From the NCBI RefSeq assembly GCF_029245835.1, contig NZ_JAQWOO010000017.1, positions 1 to 64,000 of the forward strand: a stretch of 64,000 nt of DNA, in the 5' to 3' direction. The notes beneath the pieces are model-generated. The model searched no databases, was not told the origin of the DNA, and saw only the letters and a list, made by a program, of their open reading frames with translations. Numbering within the stretch: the first letter of the stretch is position 1; every line of letters begins with the position of its first letter. Source of the stretch: Algibacter sp. Lineage in GTDB: Bacteria > Bacteroidota > Bacteroidia > Flavobacteriales > Flavobacteriaceae. The position numbers were made by a program, and so were the translations under genes. Below are positions 44,946-52,884 of this stretch, piece by piece.

Positions 44946-45554
44946 TTTTAGTCCTTTTAAATCTTCGATAGATTGCATGGGGTTTTCGTTATACTTTAAT
45001 GTCCACCCTAGCGAATTTGTTAGAATATAAAATTTAGAGAGCTCGCTAATCAATCTATTTTTAGCATTTGCCTTTAATTCTGAAGCTTCAATTTTTTTTG
45101 ATAAAGTTACCCTCACAGTATTTTTAATATCATTATAATCTTTGGCCTCAAAAGGATTTAAATAATCTGCCTGAACATCATAGTATTCTAAATCTGGATT
45201 TATTTTCACTTCCTCATTAGGGATACTTAAAACGGTAAGTGTTTTATTTAATTCGTCAACTTCAAATTCAATTTTACTTAAATCATATGCAATAGAAACT
45301 TCAGCATTTACAACAACCAAGGCTTTCTTTTCAACTGATAATAAATCTCCGAAAATATCTTTTGAATTTTTATAAGTGAACACCTCACTAAAATGACCTT
45401 CGGTTACGATAAGTTTTCCAACATTATTGATTTGCTCTTGAATGAGTAAAGAACTTTCTTGAAGCACTATTTTATCTTCTTGCTGGTCTTCACAGTATTT
45501 GAAAGTAAACAGAACAATTAAAGTGATGATGACACCGAATAGAATTTTTCGCAT
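44940..45554 (-). CDS. DUF4230-family membrane-anchored protein
   Basis: A 204-residue protein with one N-terminal membrane helix (ILFGVIITLIVLFTFKY). The remainder, with LLIQEQINNVGKLIVTEGHF and SVEKKALVVVNAEVSIAYDL, fits DUF4230. These proteins are usually anchored in the inner membrane with a periplasmic domain; function unknown. It converges on the rhodanese gene and shares six bases with it. Confidence 0.9.
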   Translation of the reverse strand: MRKILFGVIITLIVLFTFKYCEDQQEDKIVLQESSLLIQEQINNVGKLIVTEGHFSEVFTYKNSKDIFGDLLSVEKKALVVVNAEVSIAYDLSKIEFEVDELNKTLTVLSIPNEEVKINPDLEYYDVQADYLNPFEAKDYNDIKNTVRVTLSKKIEASELKANAKNRLISELSKFYILTNSLGWTLKYNENPMQSIEDLKGLKL

Positions 45555-45724
45555 GCACTAATTTAGAAATAATTTAAGACTAACAATTAAGAATTAAAAT
45601 TTAGCACAAAAAAAACATCAGTTTTCTTCGACATAAGAAGCCTAAACCAATGTAATTACTAAATCAACACTTCAAAAATAAAGTCTTTCCCTTTTACAAA
45701 TGCTATCTCAAAGTTAAAACTAGA

Positions 45725-46375
45725 TTAAATTAAGTTATTCTTTCTTGCTTTTTGTACTGCCTCCAGCTTATTATGTACTTGTAGTTTTTTATAAATGTTT
45801 TCAATATGTTTTCTGACAGTCCCAACAGAAAGAATGAGATTATCGGCTATTAAATTATAACTCAGCCCTTTGCTAAGATGTTCTAATACCTCAACTTCTC
45901 TAGCGGTAAGTTTAATTGTTTCATGCTCTTGAGTATTTTCTATTTCTAATGGGTTTCTAAGTAATTTAAGCGTTTTTAAAGCGATTGATGGATTCATAGC
46001 TGCACCGCCATTTAAAGTATCTAAGATTCCAGCATGTAAATCTTTAGGGTTGACTTCTTTAAGTAAATAACCATCTGCTCCAGCTTTTATAGCGTTGAAA
46101 ATGTTTTCGTCATTATCAAACACCGTAAGCATTATAATTTTTATATGAGGATATTTGTTCTTTACTATTTCGGTGGCTTCAATACCATTTAAAACAGGCA
46201 TTTCAATATCCATTAAAATAATATCAATATTATGATTTTCCTCAAGTTTCTCTAACAATTCCGAACCATTAATAGCATAAAATCGAATCTTCAAATCTTC
46301 AAAAAAGGATAGTTTTTCTTCTACCGCTTTAATTAAAAAACTATTATCATCTGCTATGGCTATTTTTATATTCAT
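45725..46375 (-). CDS. NarL/LuxR-type response regulator
   Basis: A 216-residue regulator. The receiver domain has IAIADDNSFLIKAVEEKLSF, IDIILMDIEMPVLNGIEATE (phosphoacceptor Asp near residue 56), IIMLTVFDNDENIFNAIKAG and YLLKE. The C-terminal LuxR helix-turn-helix is LTAREVEVLEHLSKGLSYNL then LSVGTVRKHIENIYKKLQVH. It follows the TPR sensor kinase gene with a 76-bp gap and is almost certainly its partner. Confidence 0.95.
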   Translation of the reverse strand: MNIKIAIADDNSFLIKAVEEKLSFFEDLKIRFYAINGSELLEKLEENHNIDIILMDIEMPVLNGIEATEIVKNKYPHIKIIMLTVFDNDENIFNAIKAGADGYLLKEVNPKDLHAGILDTLNGGAAMNPSIALKTLKLLRNPLEIENTQEHETIKLTAREVEVLEHLSKGLSYNLIADNLILSVGTVRKHIENIYKKLQVHNKLEAVQKARKNNLI

Positions 46376-46451
46376 TTAGTTCGTTTTCAATTCTTTAATG
46401 CATTAATAAACATTGTATTAGAAACACATCATTTATTCTTATATTTTCAAA

Positions 46452-48404
46452 TCAATATGGAATATTTATTGTCAATTGAGTACCCATATTAATTTTACTT
46501 TCAATATTAATTGATGCTTCAATTTCTGTTGCGCGTTTTCTCATATTATTAAGTCCATTTCCTTCTTTCTGACTGCTAACATCAAAACCATTACCATCAT
46601 CTTTTATTTCAATTTGAAAACTTTGATTGGTTTTAAAAATATTTACAGATACTGTTTTTGCCTTGGAATATTTAATTGCATTGTTAATAGCTTCTTGAAT
46701 AATCCTATAAATATTCATGCCTTGAACCGATGTAAGCACTAAATCTTTAGAAAGTGATTCATCTATATGAAACTCAAATTTCATTAAACTTAAAGAAATA
46801 TCGGCTTTATCTATAAAATTTGAAATTCGTGATTGTAAATCTTCTAAATAAATTTCACTTTTATTCATAGCCCAAATAGTGTCTCGAAGCTCATAAATAG
46901 TATCTCTGGCAAAGCCACTTATTGTCAATAATTTGTTATTAAGTTTATCATTTGTTATTTTAAACCCATATTGCAAGTTCTCAATTGATGAAATTATAAA
47001 GGTGAGTTGTGCTCCAATGTTATCGTGTAAATCCCTTGATATTCTGAGGCGTTGTTCCTGCAATCTATTCTGAGTTTCAATTTTAACCAAAGCTTCTTTT
47101 AACTCAACTTCTCTTTTAAGTTGTTGATTTTTTAGCTTTTGCTGATTAAATAATAAATATCCTAAAATGGAAATGACTATAGCTAAAACTCCCAAACCAG
47201 TAAGCTGTGTGTTTTTTCTAGTAATATTAAGTTCTTTTTCTGCTAAATCTGCACGTTGAGAAAGAATTTCTTTTTCACGTTCTGAGGCATTATACTTTTC
47301 TTGTACTTCAGTTACTTCCTTTATAACTTGTTTACTAAAAACAGTATCTTTAAGAGCCTTAAATAACTCTTTATAATAAATTACGCTATCCGTATTTTTT
47401 TTTATGGCGTAAAAAGTAGTAAACTTATCATAAGCATCTATTTTTAGTTCGTTTGCTCCAGACTCTTCAGAAAGTTTCAATCCTAAACGCAAATGTTTTT
47501 CAACCTTATTAAGTTCGCCAAAATCTAAATATAATCCAGCAAGGTGAAGTGATGTACTTGAAATACCATAATTATCATTTAATTCTTGTCTTAATTTTAA
47601 TGATTTATTTAGAAATTTAATCGCTTCAGGAATTTCATTTTTACTTTGTAAAAGGCTTCCGTAATTATTATACAGTGTAGCCATTTCATTTCTATTGCTT
47701 CGCTTCTCAGCAAGCTCAATTCCCTTCCTATAATATGAAATACTATTTATGGTGTCTTTTAAAAACAAATATGCATTAGCTATGTTATTATATGATTTTA
47801 CTAAAGCTTCGTCATCTTTAACCTCAGTATTTATCTTTGCTATTTCTAAATGTGCATCTAAAGCTTTTCTGTATTGTTTTAAACCCTTATGGATATTGGC
47901 AATATTATTCCTTAAGGCAATGGCATATCTAATGTTATTTTTTGCTTCATATATATGCAATGCTTTAGTCGCATAAAAAATTGCAGAGTCCATTTTAAAT
48001 GTGTTTTGGTAAACAAGTCCCATTTTATTGTACAAACTAGCAACCCCTAAAGAATCATTTAATCTCTGCCTTATTTTTAGTGATTTTTGGTATACATTGA
48101 TTGCTTTAGGATATTCCGCAAGATCATAATGTAATATACCGATGTCGTTATATGCTTGAGCTTCACCAATTTTATTTTTTGTTTTTTCTGAAAGCTTAAG
48201 TGCTAAATTTCCATAACTAAAAGCAGAATCAATAGAAACATTTCTATGATACCAACATAAATCGCTATATGCTTTTATCGTTATTGAATCTTTTGGTTTT
48301 GAATCAACTACTTGCTTTAAACTGTCTATTATTTTTACAGGATTTTGAGAGAAGCAACAAAAACTAAATATGATAAATATGGTAGAGAGTAACCTTTTGT
48401 TCAT
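46452..48404 (-). CDS. TPR-containing sensor histidine kinase (HisKA_3 type)
   Basis: A 650-residue kinase with a signal peptide (about 1-19). About 20-350 are tetratricopeptide repeats in the periplasm (AQAYNDIGILHYDLAEYPKA, INVYQKSLKI, ASLYNKMGLVYQN...). A coiled-coil and a membrane helix (about 397-418, LGVLAIVISILGYLLF) follow. The cytoplasmic dimerisation/phosphoacceptor motif is LRISRDLHDNIGAQLTFIIS; the ATPase motifs are RIIQEAINNAIKYSKA and IEIKDDGNGFD. Typical of Bacteroidota kinases for NarL-type regulators. The signal sensed is unknown. Confidence 0.93.
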   Translation of the reverse strand: MNKRLLSTIFIIFSFCCFSQNPVKIIDSLKQVVDSKPKDSITIKAYSDLCWYHRNVSIDSAFSYGNLALKLSEKTKNKIGEAQAYNDIGILHYDLAEYPKAINVYQKSLKIRQRLNDSLGVASLYNKMGLVYQNTFKMDSAIFYATKALHIYEAKNNIRYAIALRNNIANIHKGLKQYRKALDAHLEIAKINTEVKDDEALVKSYNNIANAYLFLKDTINSISYYRKGIELAEKRSNRNEMATLYNNYGSLLQSKNEIPEAIKFLNKSLKLRQELNDNYGISSTSLHLAGLYLDFGELNKVEKHLRLGLKLSEESGANELKIDAYDKFTTFYAIKKNTDSVIYYKELFKALKDTVFSKQVIKEVTEVQEKYNASEREKEILSQRADLAEKELNITRKNTQLTGLGVLAIVISILGYLLFNQQKLKNQQLKREVELKEALVKIETQNRLQEQRLRISRDLHDNIGAQLTFIISSIENLQYGFKITNDKLNNKLLTISGFARDTIYELRDTIWAMNKSEIYLEDLQSRISNFIDKADISLSLMKFEFHIDESLSKDLVLTSVQGMNIYRIIQEAINNAIKYSKAKTVSVNIFKTNQSFQIEIKDDGNGFDVSSQKEGNGLNNMRKRATEIEASINIESKINMGTQLTINIPY

Positions 48405-48415
48405 TATTGAATTAA

Positions 48416-48688
48416 TTAAGATCTACTATCAAATATAAGCTTTTGAAATAAAAGCACTTCTTGTGTTATTTTGAAGAGTCGCTTAAAGAGAGATTCATGT
48501 AAGCTTTCTAATAGTGCTATTTTTTCAGAGATAACATAACTCTTAGAGGTTTCATTTTTTAATACTATGTTTAATTTTTGATAATGCTTTTTTGAGAGCT
48601 CTTTATTTTTTTCACTTTCATAATACACCTTTATTATAAAAACAATTACCACAAAAATTAAAATAAAAATAATGATATTAAAAAACAT
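48416..48688 (-). CDS. Small membrane protein upstream of the sensor kinase
   Basis: A 90-residue protein, with a strongly hydrophobic helix (residues 2-22, FFNIIIFILIFVVIVFIIKV) and a charged, helical tail with heptad-like Leu (EKIALLESLHESLFKRLFKI). The stop is 11 bp before the kinase start, so it is likely cotranscribed with the two-component genes. No known family. A role as a kinase partner is possible but not shown. Confidence 0.6.
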   Translation of the reverse strand: MFFNIIIFILIFVVIVFIIKVYYESEKNKELSKKHYQKLNIVLKNETSKSYVISEKIALLESLHESLFKRLFKITQEVLLFQKLIFDSRS

Positions 48689-48744
48689 ATCTGTAATTTA
48701 ATTGGTTAATGGATATATTAAACACATTAAAACAATACGCAAAA

Positions 48745-48794
48745 AAAAACACCAACTTAAAATCTTTTTACTGATTTTATTTGTTGATGTTTTT
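48745..48794 (-). terminator. Probable terminator of the DUF6252-propeller operon
   Basis: AACACCAAC pairs with GTTGATGTT and the outer A/T tracts extend the stem to about 12 bp with one mismatch; on the minus strand a run of nine T follows. The loop is long (about 26 nt). It is placed about 140 nt after the propeller stop at 48934. Confidence 0.5.
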
Positions 48795-48933
48795 AATATG
48801 AACTGATTAATAGCATTATAAATTTAATTTAAAATATCACATACAAACAACTTTTTCGATAAAGCGTTATTAAAAAAGATTAAGCGCAATAATCTGATTA
48901 TCACGCCTAATCAACAAATCTCAACAACAAGAT

Positions 48934-50775
48934 TTATTTTTTTAGATCATAAGAATATATTGTATCTCCTTTTACTAAATAATACAAATAACCTCCAATC
49001 TCATCAACCTCATAGGTTGGTTTTTTATCTTTTAAAACAATTTCTTTTTCTACTTTACCTAAATCTTTATTCACTTTAACTAAACCTATACCATCATCTA
49101 ATTTAGTTAAAATAAATTGTGCATTTTCTGTTGCTGCTGTAGCATTAAAACGCTTAACCATTTCGTTAAACGAGGCCGTCCCTATTGCTGCAAACATATC
49201 TGCTTCCCTCTTTTTTTGAGCTCCATATTGGTTGTATTGACCTAAGTAATTTTTATTAGCTCCAGCTCTTGCACTTGCATCCATGGCCATTGTTGTTGAC
49301 GCTACTGCCATAGCTGCTAAAGCAACAACTGCAAAAGCGCTTTTGCCAGGTGAGCGATAATATTCATGAAACTTCTCTGATCCATCAAAATCTAGCATCA
49401 TCATATTTTGATCTGATGAAAGTAAAAGCCCTTTATCTCTAATTTCAAAACTTGTAGGATCTTCTTTTTCATCAAAATCATAAGTCGCCAGTGTACTTAT
49501 ATCGCCAGAATTTTCATCTATAGCAACCATTTCTTCTCCAGTACTTATTAAATAACGATTATGAACTGCATCGTAAACACTTGTTACTGCTTTAGCACGT
49601 TTATACTTTATAGGTTTACTATAAATTGATTCGCCAGTTTCTAAATTAATAATATCTGCATCACTATCAGTAATGTATATCATACCCTGTTTAGTCAATG
49701 CCATTGTATGAATATTTTCTCCTGTTTTTAATGGTTTTTTGAATAGTGGAGCTCCTTCAAAACTAATTTTATTAATACCTCCTTCTCTAATACCGAATAA
49801 AATACCATCATCCATGATGTAAAAATGTTGTACATACCCTTTTGTTTTTGGTGCCTTTTCCCATAAATCTTCACCGGTTCCAGCGGATAAAAATGAAATA
49901 TTACTTTGCGCTTTTGCAGCTGCTAATTTTGCTAAACCACCTTTACCAGAATCTGCTACATCACTAACAATAGCTAAGCCTTTAGGTGTAATCTCAAAAT
50001 TTGAAACAAAACCTTTTAATTTTTTTCCATCAGACCACAACTCTGATCCATTTTCACTTACTTTATGCACTTCTTGATTTTTTCCTTTATTAATGAAGGC
50101 GTACAAAGATTTTCCGTCTTCAGCAGGCTCAACAAAGGCTACATTTTTTAAATCAGCGGTCCATGTTTCATTACCAGTGGCCAAATCAATTCTATATAAA
50201 CGTTTTTGGGATGAAACAATTAAGCCTCCATGAATTATTTTAGGACTTCCCGTCATAATTTCTGAGCCTTTTAAAGTTAAAAGCTTTTCTTCATTACCTG
50301 TAGCCATATCGTATATACCAATAGCTTGTGCATATTTTTCTTTAGCTGTACGTTGACCAGAAACAATAAGTTTATTTTCTGGAAGCAATAAATTTGGACG
50401 TCCCGCTGCTTTCCACCCATTAGCTTTGGTGTCAAACAGACGCTTTCCGGAAACCACATCTATAACGCTTTGCTTTGCAGCTATTCCTGCAAATCCTGAC
50501 TGACCGACCATTACGTATGGTGTATTTGGTACAATAAATATTTCCTCTTCTTTAACTTTTCCGTAATCATCAAAATTAAAAACCAACCCTTCTTGTCCAG
50601 GTTTTACACCTGCTAATCCTTTTCCGTGAGTAATTAACATCACTCCAGAACTTGTTAAGGTCATTTTTTCAATTTTACCTTCAATGTTATAAGTAAAATC
50701 AGGTGTCTCTGCTTTTTGAGCGTTTAGCACTAACGAACTTGTTAGTAGAAAAACTAAAAAACTTAAATGTCTCAT
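48934..50775 (-). CDS. Secreted PQQ-like beta-propeller protein
   Basis: A 613-residue protein with a signal peptide (about 1-19, LNAQ). Repeated blades (VIDVVSGKRLFDTKANGWKA, IGIYDMATGNEEKLLTLKGS, LYRIDLATGNETWTADL, IINLETGESIYSKPIKYKRA) indicate a PQQ/quinoprotein-like propeller. An Ala-rich hydrophobic segment (AFAVVALAAMAVASTTMAMD, around residues 480-500) and a Gln/Tyr-rich linker follow. No PQQ or metal site was recognised, so a binding or scaffold role is more likely than an enzyme. 25 bp after the DUF6252 gene. Confidence 0.75.
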   Translation of the reverse strand: MRHLSFLVFLLTSSLVLNAQKAETPDFTYNIEGKIEKMTLTSSGVMLITHGKGLAGVKPGQEGLVFNFDDYGKVKEEEIFIVPNTPYVMVGQSGFAGIAAKQSVIDVVSGKRLFDTKANGWKAAGRPNLLLPENKLIVSGQRTAKEKYAQAIGIYDMATGNEEKLLTLKGSEIMTGSPKIIHGGLIVSSQKRLYRIDLATGNETWTADLKNVAFVEPAEDGKSLYAFINKGKNQEVHKVSENGSELWSDGKKLKGFVSNFEITPKGLAIVSDVADSGKGGLAKLAAAKAQSNISFLSAGTGEDLWEKAPKTKGYVQHFYIMDDGILFGIREGGINKISFEGAPLFKKPLKTGENIHTMALTKQGMIYITDSDADIINLETGESIYSKPIKYKRAKAVTSVYDAVHNRYLISTGEEMVAIDENSGDISTLATYDFDEKEDPTSFEIRDKGLLLSSDQNMMMLDFDGSEKFHEYYRSPGKSAFAVVALAAMAVASTTMAMDASARAGANKNYLGQYNQYGAQKKREADMFAAIGTASFNEMVKRFNATAATENAQFILTKLDDGIGLVKVNKDLGKVEKEIVLKDKKPTYEVDEIGGYLYYLVKGDTIYSYDLKK

Positions 50776-50800
50776 TGTTGAATTTTGTTTTGGTTATTTT

Positions 50801-51334
50801 TTATGTTGTTTGTTTATTTAAATTAAATGCTCCTTCATTGATATTTTTGATAGAGTTATCACCGTTTACATTTTTACACTGAAAACTAAATGTACCTATT
50901 ACCTTAGTTTCCGTCTCTTCTGAAATAGTAATAGAGCCAGCTTCTATATCATCATATGGTGCTTGCCATATTTCAGTTGTAGATGCTGTTGGGTTACTTA
51001 AATTAACATTTGTTTCAGAATAGGATGCACTATTAAAAATATTTGCACCACCACCTATTGCATAAGTTCCAATGCCACTGTAACCTAATATTGTGAATGA
51101 AAAAGCATTCCCATCACTATTTGTAGCTATAATAATTAGGTTCTGCCCTCCATTAGCAACAGTTGCTGAAGAAGATATTTCTAAAGATTTAAATGATTTT
51201 CCATCAACTTGAGCAGTTAAAGTACCAGATGCAGCAGCTCCTTCACCCCCTCCATCATCATCAGTGCTGCATGATGTTAATGTAGTAAAAGAAATTACTG
51301 TTAAGAATAACACGAATTGTTTTAATGTTCTCAT
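50801..51334 (-). CDS. DUF6252-like lipoprotein
   Basis: A 177-residue lipoprotein (lipobox LTSC, Cys22) followed by an acidic/Gly stretch (STDDDGGGEGAAAS). The mature domain starts GTLTAQVDGKSFKSLEISSS and has GTYAIGGGANIFNSASYSET and VIGTFSFQCKNVNGDN, the pattern of DUF6252 ('..T..A.VDGK.F.') proteins of Bacteroidota. Role unknown. It lies 25 bp upstream of the secreted propeller gene and is likely in the same operon. Confidence 0.72.
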   Translation of the reverse strand: MRTLKQFVLFLTVISFTTLTSCSTDDDGGGEGAAASGTLTAQVDGKSFKSLEISSSATVANGGQNLIIIATNSDGNAFSFTILGYSGIGTYAIGGGANIFNSASYSETNVNLSNPTASTTEIWQAPYDDIEAGSITISEETETKVIGTFSFQCKNVNGDNSIKNINEGAFNLNKQTT

Positions 51335-51413
51335 TTTAAATTATTTTATGATTAATAGCATCACAAAACTGCAACTTTAGAGAACTGTAATCAATACGAT
51401 GAATTACGTATAT

Positions 51414-52358
51414 TTAGAATACGATATGTGGAAACTGTACATGAAGCTGGTTTTTTTTAGCTTCTAATTTCTGAAGAAACTCTTGATGCGCTTGAGATTT
51501 AGAATTAAATGGCTTGTGTTGAAGTCCTTTTTGAATTGTATCTACTTCATCCATTGTTCTGAAAGACGCATCAGAAATCCAAACCGTTTTAAACTTCTCC
51601 CAAATATAATTAATAGCTAATTGGTTAGGGTGAATCATATCGTCCTTATAAAAACGATAATCCCGAAGTTCGTCCATCAAAATTTCATATGAAGGGAAAT
51701 AAAAAGATTGATTACTTATAACTTTATGGATGGCTGTGATTAAATGCGCTTTACTTTGCGTATTTTCAACAAAGCCATCTTTGGTATGTCGAATTGGTGA
51801 AACCGTAAAAACCACGAAAGCATTATTATTAACTCTTCTAATTAAACTCAATATATTTTTTAGTGAGTTTGTGATATCTTCAACAGACAACAATTCTTTC
51901 TTAAATTGTTTTTGTGGCACTTTATGACAATTAGCAACAATGCTATTGGTTTTTACATCGCGATATACCCATGCAGTTCCTAAAGTGATGATGATGTGTG
52001 TTGAATTTTGAATGACTGCTGAGGTCAAGCTCAATTTCGAATTCAACGCTTGGATTAAATTTTCTTTTAAAGCATTGCTTAATTTTGAATGTGCATCAAA
52101 ACAATGCCATTGCTCATTATGAAAAAACACCTCTTCTTCTGAGTACTCTTTGTTTATAACAGCATTTGAGATTAAGGTTTCAATAGCTCTAGGATGAAAC
52201 AATATCCCAAAAGGGTTTTGAAGATTTTGAAACTTAAAATAGTCTAGTTTTTTAGCTATGTTTTCTGAAAAGCACGACCCTAAAAGCACTATGTTAGACT
52301 TATAATTTATTAGATTATTAGACCGCTTTTCTAATGGTATTTTGGTTTGAAGTTTCAT
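51414..52358 (-). CDS. GSCFA domain protein
   Basis: Start chosen at ATG 52358 (MKLQTKIPLE); the frame extends to 52376 with a TTG that lies in the inverted repeat. NIVLLGSCFSENIAKKLDYF with QNPFGILFHPRAIETLI is the GSCFA signature; FTVSPIRHTKDGFVENTQSK and IHPNQLAINYIWEKF follow. GSCFA proteins are related to SGNH hydrolases and are often tied to polysaccharide or O-acyl modification; the substrate is unknown. The 314-residue length is normal. An inverted-repeat arm (52373-52398) lies 15 bp upstream of the start. Confidence 0.9.
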   Translation of the reverse strand: MKLQTKIPLEKRSNNLINYKSNIVLLGSCFSENIAKKLDYFKFQNLQNPFGILFHPRAIETLISNAVINKEYSEEEVFFHNEQWHCFDAHSKLSNALKENLIQALNSKLSLTSAVIQNSTHIIITLGTAWVYRDVKTNSIVANCHKVPQKQFKKELLSVEDITNSLKNILSLIRRVNNNAFVVFTVSPIRHTKDGFVENTQSKAHLITAIHKVISNQSFYFPSYEILMDELRDYRFYKDDMIHPNQLAINYIWEKFKTVWISDASFRTMDEVDTIQKGLQHKPFNSKSQAHQEFLQKLEAKKNQLHVQFPHIVF

Positions 52359-52372
52359 TTTGTTTTTTTCGT

Positions 52373-52398
52373 GCAAAGGCGCTAAGACGCAAAGTTGA
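52373..52398. repeat. Left arm of a 26-bp inverted repeat flanking the GxxExxY pseudogene
   Basis: Begins GCAAAGGCGCTAAG and ends GCAAAGTTGA. It matches the reverse complement of 52837-52862 at 25 of 26 positions. Confidence 0.9.
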
Positions 52399-52408
52399 GA
52401 AACAGAAA

Positions 52409-52790
52409 TTCTATTCTAAACCATTTACTAATCTTGTAATCCCTATTTTATTAGTGGACTTTTGAAATTAACTAGTCATCCCAATTTCAGTCCAGATAGC
52501 TTTAAATAAGTCATTAATTGTTTTTTTTAAACAGGGTGTATTTCTAAAACTGATTTTATTTCAATAATCACTTTATTATCAACTATTAAATCAGTTCTAA
52601 ATACTAAATTTAAAGTTTTTTCTTTCCAAATAACTGGCAATTGTTTTTGACGTTCTACTTTCAATCCTTTTTCTGTTAATTCTGTAAACAAAATCTCTTA
52701 ATAAACGGACTCCAATAAACCAAGACCTAAACCAACATGACTAAGATAACAGCAATCAACTATTATTGAAGCCAAATAATTTTCAAAAGA
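52409..52790 (-). pseudogene. Degenerate GxxExxY-family gene
   Basis: On the minus strand the translation reads VGLGLGLLESVY (holding the GxxExxY motif GLLESVY), a stop, then ILFTELTEKGLKVERQKQLP, VIWKEKTLNLVFRTDLIVDN and KVIIEIKSVLEIHPV, another stop, then KKQLMTYLKLSGLKLG and ITRLVNGLE. All conserved parts of the family are present in order, but at least three stop codons break the frame and there is no clear start. GxxExxY proteins are short, widely scattered, and are not assigned a function. The gene sits between the two inverted-repeat arms. Confidence 0.85.
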
Positions 52791-52836
52791 ATCTTATTTT
52801 TTATCCATAAAGGTTTAAAATCTTATAAAGCGCGTT

Positions 52837-52862
52837 TCAACTTTGCGCCTTAGCGCCTTTGC
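52837..52862. repeat. Right arm of the 26-bp inverted repeat
   Basis: Begins TCAACTTTGCGCC and ends CGCCTTTGC. It is the reverse complement of 52373-52398 with one mismatch. It lies 23 bp beyond the alaS stop at 52885. Confidence 0.9.
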
Positions 52863-52884
52863 GCGACCAACTTATTTTACGAGA

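Noticed and set aside
52510-52790. Reading the GxxExxY region as an active gene
   Set aside because: At least three in-frame stops (before ILFTEL, after IHPV, before GITRL) and no start codon; it is a pseudogene.
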